Assembly: GCA_905250125.1 (NCBI GenBank)
Contig: CAJNOL010000024.1
Coordinates: forward strand, 72,859-136,858
Reading direction: 5' to 3'
Source: Rotaria sordida
Lineage: Eukaryota > Rotifera > Eurotatoria > Philodinida > Philodinidae
Length of the DNA: 64,000 bases
Of the stretch, positions 45,353 to 56,527 are shown one piece after another (position 1 is the stretch's first letter; every line of letters begins with the position of its first letter). A model generated the notes under the pieces. The model was given only the letters and a program-made list of their open reading frames with translations. It did not search any database and was not told the DNA's origin. Made by a program: the position numbers and the translations under genes.

Positions 45353-46885
45353 TTATCGTGCTTGAAGTTCACTATTCCAACTATTAGGATTATTTTCATA
45401 TTGAGCAGTACGTTGAATTGTTTGCCATTGTTGTTTCGTTTGTTGTAAAGCCATCTATAAAATATTGTTTGATAAATTCATTTGTCAAAAAAACAAACAA
45501 ATTACTTACTGCAGCAATTTCAACTTTTCTTTCCCAAACTTCACAATCACGTTCAAGATTATAAAGTAAAGCTTTCTTTTTAACATAATCTAATACTTCC
45601 GGTACTTGATAATCTTCTGTCTGTTCAGCAAGATGATTATGTACTTTAGCAGCACGCGATTGTTCATATGTAGCATCAATCATTTCTTGTTCAGCACGTG
45701 TATATAAACTACTTTGTTTACCAATACGTTGTTCAATATCAATTAAATCTTTAGTTTGTTTATTTAAATCATCTTTATAACGATTAAGTGATTGTGTTGC
45801 TTTACCAACTTGTCTTTTAAGTAAAATAAGTTCAATATTTTTTTCATCAATTTTATCTAAATATTGTTTATTTTCAATTTGCAATTGATTAAAATCAACT
45901 TCATGTAACGTTTCACCCATTTCTTCTTTTTGTCTTAATTGTGTTTCTAAACGTACAATTTGTCTTTTTAAACCTGATGAACGATCACGTAATTTATTTA
46001 TTAATGATTCACGTGCTTTAATACGTTCATTAAAATAACGATCAATTTTTTCACCAATTATTTTATGTGTACGTTTATCAATTGAAGAGTCTTTTGTTTT
46101 AAGAAATTCAACTATAGCTGCATCGAAATCTTTTATTTCAATATCAATCCATTCAGCATCAGACTGAAATAAAAATAAAAAATTACTTGTGTGTGTTTTC
46201 TATTTCAAAAATATACACAAACCTCAAGTTGATCAATTTTTTTTTCATGTGCTGCTTCACTACGATTTTTTTCATTTCTCATTTGTTCATATTCCGTTGT
46301 AATAATATCAAGTTTTTGTTCAAGTGTTAATTGAATACGAAAATCACCTTGTGTACTTCTTGATTTTGATCGTTTACGTGCAAAACGATCACTTCGACTT
46401 GTACCACCAATTGTTGTTAAATCTTGAGATGAACCGGTTGGTGTTGGTGCTTGAGAAGAACTAACTGCAGTTGCTGCTGCTGCTGGTGCTGTTATTGGTT
46501 CAGATTTTTTTCGTTCCAAATTCATTTCGAAAATATTATTTTCAAATGTTAAATCGATTATTTCACGTCTAATTAATATAGAAAATGTTTTTTGTTTTTT
46601 GTTCTTTTTTTTTTTTTTTAGGAAATCGAAAGATAATTTATTTCATCAATGAGCTAAAGTAGAATAGCTGAAATGAGCACTTACGATGAACTGTTCTTTT
46701 TTTCTTTTCTAAAGTTTTCTATCTCATCAAATAAAAAGTAAATATGAAATGTAATAATTTAAATATATTTACTCCATTTTTTCTAATCGTTGTTGAAGTT
46801 CAGCATCATCAGCATCTTCATTTGTCATACCAGCAAGATGTTCAGCTGATGATGATCCACTAAAACTTGATCTTGCTTCGGCCAT
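45353..46885 (-). CDS. CCDC113: CCDC113 / CFAP263 ciliary coiled-coil protein
   Basis: CCDC113 is an axonemal protein of motile cilia and sperm flagella that works near the radial spoke/nexin-dynein zone with CCDC96. The start reads MAEARSSFSGSSSAEHLAGM. A second and third exon supply a Ser/Thr/Ala-rich disordered stretch and then coiled coil. The hallmark region is GETLHEVDFNQLQIENKQYL followed by DKIDEKNIELILLK. Later come EDYQVPEVLDYVKKKA and DCEVWERKVEIA, and a short last exon (MALQQTKQQWQTIQ...SWNSELQAR). At least five exons are separated by short introns. The frame is intact and the length is typical (about 400 residues). The low-complexity N-terminus is not conserved in the family. Confidence 0.9.
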
Positions 46886-49604
46886 TAACAGTTTTTTTTT
46901 TGTTTTTGAGAATCACTCAAGATCCTATTTCAAAAGAAAAAGAATAATCAATCAAATCATTCACACAAATGTGTTACTATCGGTGATAGCCTCTTTTCAA
47001 AAAATAACAGTTATGAAGAATAAAAAAGATGTCGTCATATTTGGCATATGAGAAGAAAAACAAAATGTGCAACATCAACAGAGACTTTATTAATCAGTAA
47101 ATACTCCAAAAGATTTTCATATAAGAATTCATATTATCTATTGCTTTATTATTGATGAACGGATCTAAATATTATAATTAAAGATCGATAACTGAATTTT
47201 TATGAATATTTTCCCTTTAATTTTTTTCTTCGAATTGAGCGTAGCAGCGGCAGATTTTCAGCGACGAGGGACACCATTAATTTGATTCTGTCAAAGTTTT
47301 TACTCAACATCAAATAATCAATGAATAGATGAAACTTGAATTGAAGATTTTTTGATCTTATCAAATGGTCGATTAGTATTTGATATACAAATGATAGATA
47401 TTATTTTGTTACCTTAAAGAGTGGTAAACTTTAACTTAGGTTAATTATATACGACCACCCATAGTAATTTACAATCTTAAAACCAAGACTATAATCCATA
47501 ATTATCATCATTTACCAATGAGACATATCAAGTTCCCGATGCTAAGACAATTCGTTGCATGATATTTTAGTTTTAAAGTATCTTGAAGCAGCATCGAAAG
47601 TGGTTGGAATGAGGACACATAAAAGATCCTCATTTACATCCCTGACAAATCGTCTGTTCGCTCAAGTTTTCCATGCATTATGCTATTAGATTTGTTTTTG
47701 AAAATTGGGTTAATACCTTGATTTTTACATTTATGTACTGCATCTTGACTGGTTTCATACACAAGTTTGTTTCCATAATTTATAGTTTCGTCCACATGAT
47801 TCTTGATCGGGGTGGACGTGGATTTCCTTCCTATTTTTACGACGCGTCTAAGACTTTGTGAGTTGTTGTCTAAAAACCATCTGCCAAATTTTTAGCGCCT
47901 TCCACTTCTGAAAATTATTGATAAAAGTGCTCAATCAGTTAAAGTTAAAATTTATGTCTCTTTAACTAACAAAATAACATCTATCGCTTCTGTACTGAGT
48001 ACTGACTGTTCATTCCACAAAAACGAAAAACGTTTAATTCGAGTGTCATCTCTTCTAAAAACAAAGACACGTTTATCAGATAGTTGTTTTAAAGACAACA
48101 TGTAGAGTTTGTTTTAGTCTATTCTTTTATGAATTTAATATTGAATGCGAAAAATAGCTATTCATCATGTGCTACTCTTTAAATTGTAATCTGATGTAAC
48201 AACAATAGAATGATCGAATAACAATGTCCTTATGAAAGACAAAGACAAAAATTATTTAAAAAAAAAGAAATTTTAACATGCCAATGAAAATCCTGATATA
48301 GTCATCTCCTAACTTGTTTAAATTGCAATTGAAAATAAATATCGTTTGAAAAGAAGTTTATATAAATAGGAGGAAGACTATATTTAGACACCAGTCGATT
48401 CTAATCATACAATATTCTTTTAAAATAAAATAGTCTTCATGCGCTTGATGTGTACAGATCTCTACATTCTGTAGAACAATCTTCTCATTGCATTTCTGAC
48501 AAGAATAAAAACTTGTCTGCACATGAGGTACGATGTCAAATATCATACATGTACTATTTATACAAATACCATTTGCAATGGAATCATGTTAATAAATTTC
48601 ATCACATGTTTTTCAACAGAAATGATATGAACAATAAAAAAGAATACTTGACATCCATAAGATAAACAAAACATTTATAAAATAAAGATAAAGATGCAGG
48701 ATTCAAAACATAATCAATATAAATAGATGGACAGCGGGAAAAGATGTGTTCTTTTTATCTTTTTATCTTGAATTTCTCGTATGAATGAATAAATAATATG
48801 TTACTAATTTGACTTAGTGATAAAAGTGTTCGTCTTTAAGTAACTGTCAATCCAACTTAGCTAAATAATCTTTCCACAGAAACATTAGTTGCTGGTATAG
48901 CATCTACACTTCTACCTACTATTGATAATAATGAACAATCACAATGAATTTCATTATTCGACCAGAGCTTCATTGGGTCACGATCCATGAGGTAACTTGG
49001 GTATTCAGCAAGTCCTGTGTCTTAATAAAAGATTGTTCTGTTTCTGCATGTACAGGACCAGTGTTGGACAAGATAAATTATCTGCAGGCAGGTCCTGTGT
49101 TCTGTGTACTGTTTTTTAATGTAGTATCCCTTTTATGATTACTGTTACATGCGCTTTAAGTCGTCAAAAAGCCTGAAGATGTGCCTATAGCACATGGCTT
49201 TCTTGTTCAATGTGCTCAAGTACTACATGCTCATGACAAAAAAAGTTTTTAAATAAAGATCTCGTAATCCGAAAGATGTCAGCATAAATCGGTAAATCGT
49301 TTCAGTCAAATTGATCAGTTGTTCTCCATTACATTTCAACTCATTTTACTTCCTTAAATATTTTCATGTAGAAAATCGAAAAAAAAATTTTAGATTAATA
49401 TTTTGCAAGAGTAGTTGATCAATGTCATTTTTCCTTCATTTGTTCTAATTAATCACCAATAGATTTATTTCTATTGAGCTTCGATATTTCTTCTTTACCT
49501 ATTTTGTTTTGTTTACAAATTTTTTTCTAAGAGAAATTTTCTGTTATTAATTTTAAAAAAATGAACTTTTATTCTTTTTAGATTAGTAACAAGATCATAA
49601 AAAT
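46886..49604. other. Intergenic region before RPS3
   Basis: This spacer of about 2.7 kb has no supported gene. A short coding-like stretch after a possible splice acceptor at about 48880 (TLVAGIASTLLPTIDNNEQS then stop) may be an exon relic. The RPS3 promoter must lie at the right end; the run ATTCTTTTTAG at 49571-49581 is a possible splice or trans-splice acceptor just before the start codon. Confidence 0.4.
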
Positions 49605-50603
49605 ATGGCTACAACAGCTAATATCTCAAAAAAACGCAAAGTAAATTAGTCTATTAAATAATTTCATTCTTAATCTTGATTTCATATTTTAGTTTATTCG
49701 TGAAGGTGTTTTCCATGCTGAACTCAATGAATTTTTCACCCGTGAATTAGCCGAGGATGGTTATTCTGGTCTTGAAGTTCGTGTAACACCACAACGAACT
49801 GAAATCATTATCATGGCAACAAAAACTCAACAAGTACTTGGTGAAAAAGGTCGTCGTATTCGTGAATTAACATCAGTTATTCAAAAACGTTTTGGTTATT
49901 CAGAAAATTCTATTGAATTATTTGCTCAAAAGGTTGTGACACGTGGTTTATGTGCTATAGCACAAGCTGAATCATTACGTTACAAACTTATGGGTGGTCT
50001 CCCTGTACGACGGTAAGATTTAAAAAAAAAGGACCTATAATTATAAAAGTCTATGTTGTTTTTTGTTTTCTTAGAGCATGCTATGGTGTTTTACGTTTTA
50101 TAATGGAATCAGGTGCTCAAGGTTGCGAAATTATTGTATCAGGTAAATTGCGTGGTCAACGTGCTAAAGCAATGAAATTTATTGATGGTTTAATGATTCA
50201 TTCGGGTAATCCTGTTAATGATTATGTACAATTTGCTGTACGACATGTACTTTTACGTCAAGGTGTACTTGGTATTAAAGTTAAAATTATGTTGCCACAT
50301 GATACAAAAGAAGGCAAAGGTGTTAAAAAACCATTGCCCGATCATGTTTCAATTGTACAACCTAAAGAAGAAACACTAATTACACATCCATATTCAGAAT
50401 CAAAAGAAAGAAAAATAGAACCAGTAAAATCAATTTATATATATATATTTGTTTTTATTTGATTTTTGTTTTTTTTTTCTTAATAGTTGCCTCAACAAAT
50501 TGGTCATCCACAACAATTACCTCCTCAACAACAACAACAGCAACAGCAACAACAACAACAACCACCGATACAACCAGGAGTACCAGGAAATTTTGCATAT
50601 TAA
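49605..50603 (+). CDS. RPS3: 40S ribosomal protein uS3
   Basis: This is a component of the small ribosomal subunit at the mRNA entry site. The exons are 49605-49640, 49693-50012, 50075-50423 and 50487-50603. The N-terminal KH domain carries the loop [20 protein letters not shown]; the C-terminal domain has [20 protein letters not shown] and [18 protein letters not shown]. The core is highly conserved and codon use is strongly biased. The last exon is unusual: after [16 protein letters not shown] comes a run of 12 Gln (CAA/CAG) flanked by Pro and ending GVPGNFAY. Animal uS3 normally has a short Pro/Gln-containing tail, so the polyQ run is a lineage-specific expansion. Confidence 0.97.
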
Positions 50604-52384
50604 AACAAATAATATCTAAAGAATGTTTATATAAAGAAGAAAATAACGTTATAACATCATTGATTGTTTGTTGTTGCTTGTGAAAGGAATCGCCGTTCTA
50701 AGCAGCGAATAAAAGAAAAACAACAAAAAAATTTTAAATAATTATCATATATTTTTATTATGGTTCTGTTTTGTATACGGGCAAGTGAAGACTTCAACTA
50801 TCCAATCACTTTTCATTTGAGACTCTTACCAATCCATCGATTATGATGAGTAGTAACGAATTTACTCAGCTTTTGTCCAATGGACATAGGATCGCTAAGA
50901 ACCTTGATAACCAAATTTCGATCGGAAATTTTATCTATAGATAGGTCTGACAGTTACTAGAAGCATCCTAAAGTTTGAGTTAGAATGGATGTATCCTTGC
51001 TATGGACAAAGCTTCAGTTCAAAAGTTCGATCCATCAGGTTTTCAGCGATTCTCTATTCATAGAACAAAAATACCCATTATTCCACACGCGAAGACTGGA
51101 AAATAAAATCAAAGTATATTTTTTCACTACTCATTATAACTGACCGAATGGCAATAGTCTGAAACGAAACGTCATAGGACAGTTGGGAATGTTTATTTGT
51201 GAGATTATTTAAAGATAGTAGCAAATTTTATATTATTGTTAAAAAAAATTTTATGTAAGAAAAAATAAGGAAAAAATAATTGAGAATCATTCATATTTTA
51301 TTTTCGGAAAAGTTAGTAGCTTTCAGAATTCATATTTATAGAGTTCCTATTGAAACCTCGATATTTATTTCACTGTTGAGTAGATAGAATATAAGGAAGA
51401 ATCACGACACAACATTCAAGAATTTGATATTCCTTCGATATTATTATTTTTTATTTATAAAATGTATGAAAGAATAAACATCAAATAGTTGTTAAGCAAG
51501 AAAGTATAATAAAACTAGATTTGAGCACAATGGTCCGGGATCAAACTAGGAGTTTTCATATTGATTGAACATTACTCTATTTTTTAAATGTAGTCTAACA
51601 TGAAAATAATAATTACGACAGTCTACAATCGATACTGATATTGCGCTATCCTAGTATTCTACTGTCGAAAGATAATTATTAATATTCAAATCTTCTAAAC
51701 AATGTTCCTAAATAGAACAAACTAAAATTGTTAGTTTCGTAATGATAAACATTTAATAATGATCAGTTTCATCCGACAACGATGAGACAAATAGAGATTA
51801 TCAAGATAGTACATTAAAAATGAATGAAACTACCCTTGGAGAAAGATGCCAACATTTTTTTGTATCAATATTGACTTTTAAGATATTGTCACTTTTCAAT
51901 AGTACACTTTTTGAGTGTTGAAAAACCCTATAATACTAACGCCAACAACATACACACACAGAACAGTTATTTATAATAAAATCATAAATATTATTTGAAT
52001 AGATTCAACGGTGTTGCGAGGTTTACTCTTTTAGAATCATCTATTTCTAAATTGTAATTTAATTATAGCAAAGCAGATAGTGCATATAATCTGTTAAAAG
52101 TACTAATCGTTAATTGATATCAATTACAAGTGAACTGATTGGTCAAAAATCCATTTTTTTAAATGAAAGTTACATATCATTTGTTGGTTGTCGGTCTTCT
52201 TAAAGAACACCTCTTGACTAATCACATGTTGATATTTTGTAAAACTCAATATCAAGCTTATGGGACTCGTTATTCCACTGGTAAGAAGTCACGTTTCTAG
52301 ATGATATTCTGTTGAAGTAATACTTGATAGTCCTTCACATAATTTTCCAGGTGACGTAATTTAGGAAATAAATATCTAATATCA
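50604..52384. other. Spacer downstream of RPS3
   Basis: Apart from the small MITE described separately, I recognise no gene or repeat in this AT-rich stretch. Confidence 0.45.
50840..51141. mobile_element. Putative 300 bp MITE
   Basis: The terminal inverted repeat is TTATGATGAGTAGTAACG on the left and TCACTACTCATTATAA on the right, with weaker inner pairing (TTTTGTCCAATGGAC and GCTATGGACAAAGC). There is no coding sequence. Confidence 0.5.
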
Positions 52385-53339
52385 TTAAGGCCCCCCTCAA
52401 AAATGTCGAGTTTTGTCAAACAAACGAAATTTGAGATAGATGCACAGCTGAATACTATAGTACCTGAACGTTAAGAATCCACATGATTTTCAGGTTTCGT
52501 TCTCTAAAAAACTGGGTTTTCGCAAAAAAGTGTATTTTCGGCACCATACATAAATTTTTTCAAAAAAAATTTTTGGAGCAAAAGGTATCTTTCAGAAAAC
52601 CATTCTGATAGTTAGTCTAAAAAATTTTTAAAATTTATGGTAACGCCTTGAAAGACCATTTTATCAGGTTTATAGATGTTTTTTTTTATACAGCTTCATT
52701 AGAACTTTTCCTAGAGAAACTTCTGAAGAAGAAGGAAAATTATATCTTTTGACTAAGCAGAGATATTCACAAAATACACAATTTTTCTCGGAAATTTCAC
52801 ATAAAAAAATTGTCTTACGTTTTTCTCAAAATGGTAGTCGAATGACGTAGCCCCTCCAAAAGTCAATTATAATCCGATATAAAGTCAAATATTTTTTTTT
52901 GTTTGAAAGAGCATCAAAAACTGCAGTGCCTATAAGAGCCCTTTTTTTTGATAAAGCTTTCTTATTATTATATTGAAAAGCAATTTTATAATATAAGCAT
53001 AATTTTTTTGAGGAATTTTTGTATCATTGAATTTGTGAAGTCTTTTTTTCTTATTAAAGATAAGAATAAAAAAGAAACGGGCCCTCATTGGCACTGCATC
53101 CTGACATGCTCTTTCAAATGAAAAAACAATGAACCATATTGAATGAACATCCATAGAGATTTTTGGGAGCTACGGTAAGCTATTTTTCGACCCTTGTTTG
53201 GTTCGTATCTACCTCAGACATTAGGATAGGAGGCTGAAAATTTTATCATAGACGTCCTTTTACACCCTCAACATATTCTAAAAGTTTCATGGCATCTCGG
53301 TGTTCCAGAGCTGAGATCGATGTTTAAGGGGGGCCTTAA
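52385..53339. mobile_element. TTAA-flanked MITE, piggyBac type
   Basis: The ends are TTAAGGCCCCCCTCAAAA and TTTAAGGGGGGCCTTAA. The sequence TTAA at both borders fits a piggyBac target duplication, with GGCCCCCCT as the terminal inverted repeat. A nested palindrome lies at about 52902-53118 (TTTGAAAGAGCATC...CTGCAGTGCC paired with GGCACTGCAT...ATGCTCTTTCAAA). No transposase frame is visible, so it would depend on an element elsewhere. Confidence 0.75.
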
Positions 53340-53969
53340 AGGACATACATTAATAAAAATCAGCTTAGTTTGGATACTACCGAATATATTTATAATCAGT
53401 ATTCAACCACAAGATTTGAAATCCTCTATTATTAATCAGTTCATTGAGTATATAAGTTAATACTTTAATACCTTCTACTTATTCTTTTTTGATCATCATT
53501 ATACTCTGTCATAATTTTGACAGAATCATTTTTCAATGGATCATCAGATACTTAATGGGACGCTTTTTCAATAATGATTATCGACGTCTGATATCACTCA
53601 GCTGCTGCTTTTGGCAGATATAGATAAATATTGTTTATCAATTATATACCAAAATAAATGATTACTTTCGGTACTAATATCAAAACAAACATTTTCTATC
53701 ATAGCTAGATTGAAGAACTAATGTATCGTTGTTTGTATAAGTATGTTGCGACAAATTATGTATACTTTTAATACCTGCACAGAGTAGTACATCGAAATTC
53801 TTTGAATCGAACCAATTTTCAACTAGCTAACTGATGTCAATATGGATATAAACACAAAGATGTAGATTCTGCCGGTATACCGAAAAGCTTCCTTCAATCG
53901 GAGCTAAAGTCTTGAAAAAATTTTCTCTGCTATCAAAATAAAGGGAAAGGCAAATTTTCTTTTTTTTTT
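53340..53969. other. Spacer, nothing recognised
   Basis: No gene or repeat is seen before the assembly gap. Confidence 0.45.
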
Positions 53970-54069
53970 NNNNNNNNNNNNNNNNNNNNNNNNNNNNNNN
54001 NNNNNNNNNNNNNNNNNNNNNNNNNNNNNNNNNNNNNNNNNNNNNNNNNNNNNNNNNNNNNNNNNNNNN
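53970..54069. other. Assembly gap (100 N)
   Basis: Exactly 100 Ns follow a poly-T run, so this is a conventional gap of unknown size and the missing sequence could be substantial. Confidence 0.99.
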
Positions 54070-54831
54070 AACAAATATTCATGTTCATATATTATTTAAG
54101 TTTTATTGACTATTCATCGGCTAACGAGTAGACTACATTGATAAGATCTGATCATATTATAAGTCTAAATTTCCCTGAAATATCAATATTTAGTTAGATG
54201 ATGGATTTCATGAATCGAATGAATTTTTAGACTAAGATAAAAGTTAAATTAAATTTTTTTCTTTAAGTTTTTCTCATTCGATTTCATAATACGTAGTAAC
54301 AACTATGAAAAGACATGTTTTTCTTTCATGATGAAGAATATTTTCGACGTGGAATGTCTATTAGACAAAGCTGCAGATGTTTATTGTAGATTCCTCGAAT
54401 ATGTTATCTGTTAATGATCATGTTTCTCTTGTAAGTAAAAGCTGTTTAGAATGTTTTTTTTTCTAGAAGCTTCTTGTATGTACATAATCAATAAGATATT
54501 ATAAGAAATAAATAAGTTTTTCTGTAGATATTCGGGATAGAATGACAAACATTGTAATTTTTATGGTATATTCATTCAAATATACATGAAGAAAAACATT
54601 TAAATGTTCTTATTACTTAAGAAAGTTTATTATAGATATGATTAAAATATTTTCGAATGAAGTAGAACGAAAAAAAAATAGATTTAGTTAATTTTAAAAA
54701 ACGATCAATAAATGACTTTGTATCATCTACTAACTTAACTCACTCATCGAGTTGATCAATCTACAGAAACAATTCTAATTTTATATTGACTACAATATAT
54801 AATATTTCATTTTTCTTGTTACTATATTTGC
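54070..54831. other. Spacer, nothing recognised
   Basis: AT-rich non-coding DNA lies between the gap and the palindrome. No feature is supported. Confidence 0.45.
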
Positions 54832-55110
54832 AATGAGCCCTATTCCTAATTCACTTGTTGGTCCCCAACAAGCATAAAAAAGGAGCCATGTACTAATTTA
54901 TTTGTTGCTAAGGGGGGCGACTCTCTTCTTTCATCTATTTTTTTTCTCTTTTTCAATCGTTTTGTTGGAAATTTCCAACAAAACGATTGAAAAAGAGAAA
55001 AACATAGATGAAAGAAGAGAATCGCCTCCCTTAGCAACAAATAAATTAGTACATGGCTCCCTTTTAATGCTTGTTGGGGACCAATAAGCGAATTGGGAAT
55101 AAGGCTCATT
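54832..55110. mobile_element. 279 bp near-perfect palindrome without spacer
   Basis: The arms run from AATGAGCCCTATTCC at 54832 to GGAATAAGGCTCATT at 55110, centred on GGAAATTTCC (54967-54976). They pair nearly perfectly, including CATGTACTAATTTATTTGTT with AACAAATAAATTAGTACATG, and GAAAAAGAG with CTCTTTTTC next to the centre. There is no coding sequence; the short ORFs on both strands mirror each other. It is best explained as a foldback MITE. Confidence 0.85.
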
Positions 55111-55586
55111 CTAGTTAATATGCAAGTGTTATTTAGACAAGTTATATTAAATAAACACATAGTCTTACATGAGGATTTTTTTGTCGTTGATTCATATTAA
55201 TTTTGACAAATGTTTATCAGTCACAGATGTTTTGCAAATGTCTTAAATACAACAAATTCTACATATGGAACTCGATCGTTGAAAAACAAAACAAAAAAAA
55301 ATTCATTTTTTTATTCTTGTTAATATCACAAATTCGCTCATGCTTTTTCTGACATGTCCATAGTCACAACAATATATATGCAATCATTCTTTCTAATTAC
55401 ATATGTTAATTGTAAAAGGTTATAGCGTGGTTGTTGTCAACGTTTTATTAGATAATAATAAATTTATAAGAATAAAGTACAAAAAAAGTCAGCTCGATAC
55501 CTTTATACCCTAGAAATTCTACAAGAACAGAATAAAAACAAAAAAAATTATGTTTTTTTTTGCTCTGTTTCAAAAATCAAAATTAT
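55111..55586. other. Spacer, nothing recognised
   Basis: No gene or repeat is seen between the palindrome and the 3' end of the small secreted-peptide gene. Confidence 0.45.
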
Positions 55587-55872
55587 TCATTTAAACGATC
55601 TATATTTGTAATATTTCCCTTCTCTTGGATCTTGTTGATCAAGTATTTCAAGTAATTCACATTCATCACGGCACATCTGTAAGGTATCTCTATTACGTTC
55701 ATGTCGCATTGCTAACATACAACGTGCTTGACAATCAATATAAACTTCATATGATTGTTCAATCAAAAGAAACATCACCATCATCATTGTTAAATATACT
55801 AAATGACAAAAATTAGTAGTTTTTTCAAAATAAAAAATAATTAATCTTACAAAGTAATCGACTGTTTGCCAT
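55587..55872 (-). CDS. Small secreted peptide with twin CX3C motif
   Basis: Two exons (55872-55851 and 55798-55587) join in frame across a 52 bp intron (GTAAGATT...TTTAG). The start gives MANSRLLYLTMMMVMFLLIE, a signal peptide. The mature part has CQARC, 15 residues, then CRDEC, and a charged tail (DQQDPREGKYYKYRSFK). The spaced CX3C pair predicts a helical hairpin held by two disulfides, a fold known from alpha-hairpinin peptides and, inside mitochondria, from small Tim chaperones. The signal peptide argues for secretion here. A longer frame starting at 55946 reads through the intron and is less convincing. No known family is assigned. Confidence 0.62.
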
Positions 55873-56527
55873 TGGATATCTCGCAATTGTTGCTTGACAC
55901 AATCGAAGGACAAATAATATGAATAGCGTTTTGTATTTACATGCATATATATATATATGTAGCAGTACCAATAAGATTATATTCTTTTTTTTCTGCTTTC
56001 ATTCGCCCCCAATCCACTTACAATCGCTTATCACACAGATATATATTCGCCTACTCTTTGTGATATCAATCAACAAATAAATCAGTCTGTTTTATTCATC
56101 TTTCAAGGGACAAATATCCCTTGAAGTGCAATTTTTGTTGTTTTTTTTTTGTTGCTTTAAGTGCAAAATTCTTATCCGATTGATTAAATAGAATAACAAT
56201 TTTTATGATAAGTTTAAACAAAATATTAAAAAAAATGTACAAACAGATGAAGAAGAAAAAATGCAAATGAAAAAAAGTCATTCATATTGAAGGTATTCAA
56301 ATTGCTTTAAATAGAAAATAGAAAAAAAAATTTATTCGTATATGTATGTATGTCAATACATTAAGTTGTCAAGAAGAAAAGAAACATCGCATTCATTTAC
56401 AATTCAATAACAACAAAACTTTGAAAAAGAGAAAAGGATTGAAGGCACTCATCACGCAAACTAATATTAATCATTGTTCGTTTATAATTGAGTGATCACA
56501 ATTGGATAGTAGTAGAAAAAACTAGCA
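55873..56527. other. Divergent spacer upstream of SPATA1
   Basis: This spacer lies between the 5' ends of the secreted-peptide gene (minus) and SPATA1 (plus). It includes a TA microsatellite at about 55947-55960. No other feature is supported. Confidence 0.45.

Noticed and set aside
48880-48950. Coding exon after a splice acceptor (TLVAGIASTLLPTIDNNEQS)
   Set aside because: No upstream or downstream exon can be joined and the match is to no known family; the evidence is too weak for a gene.
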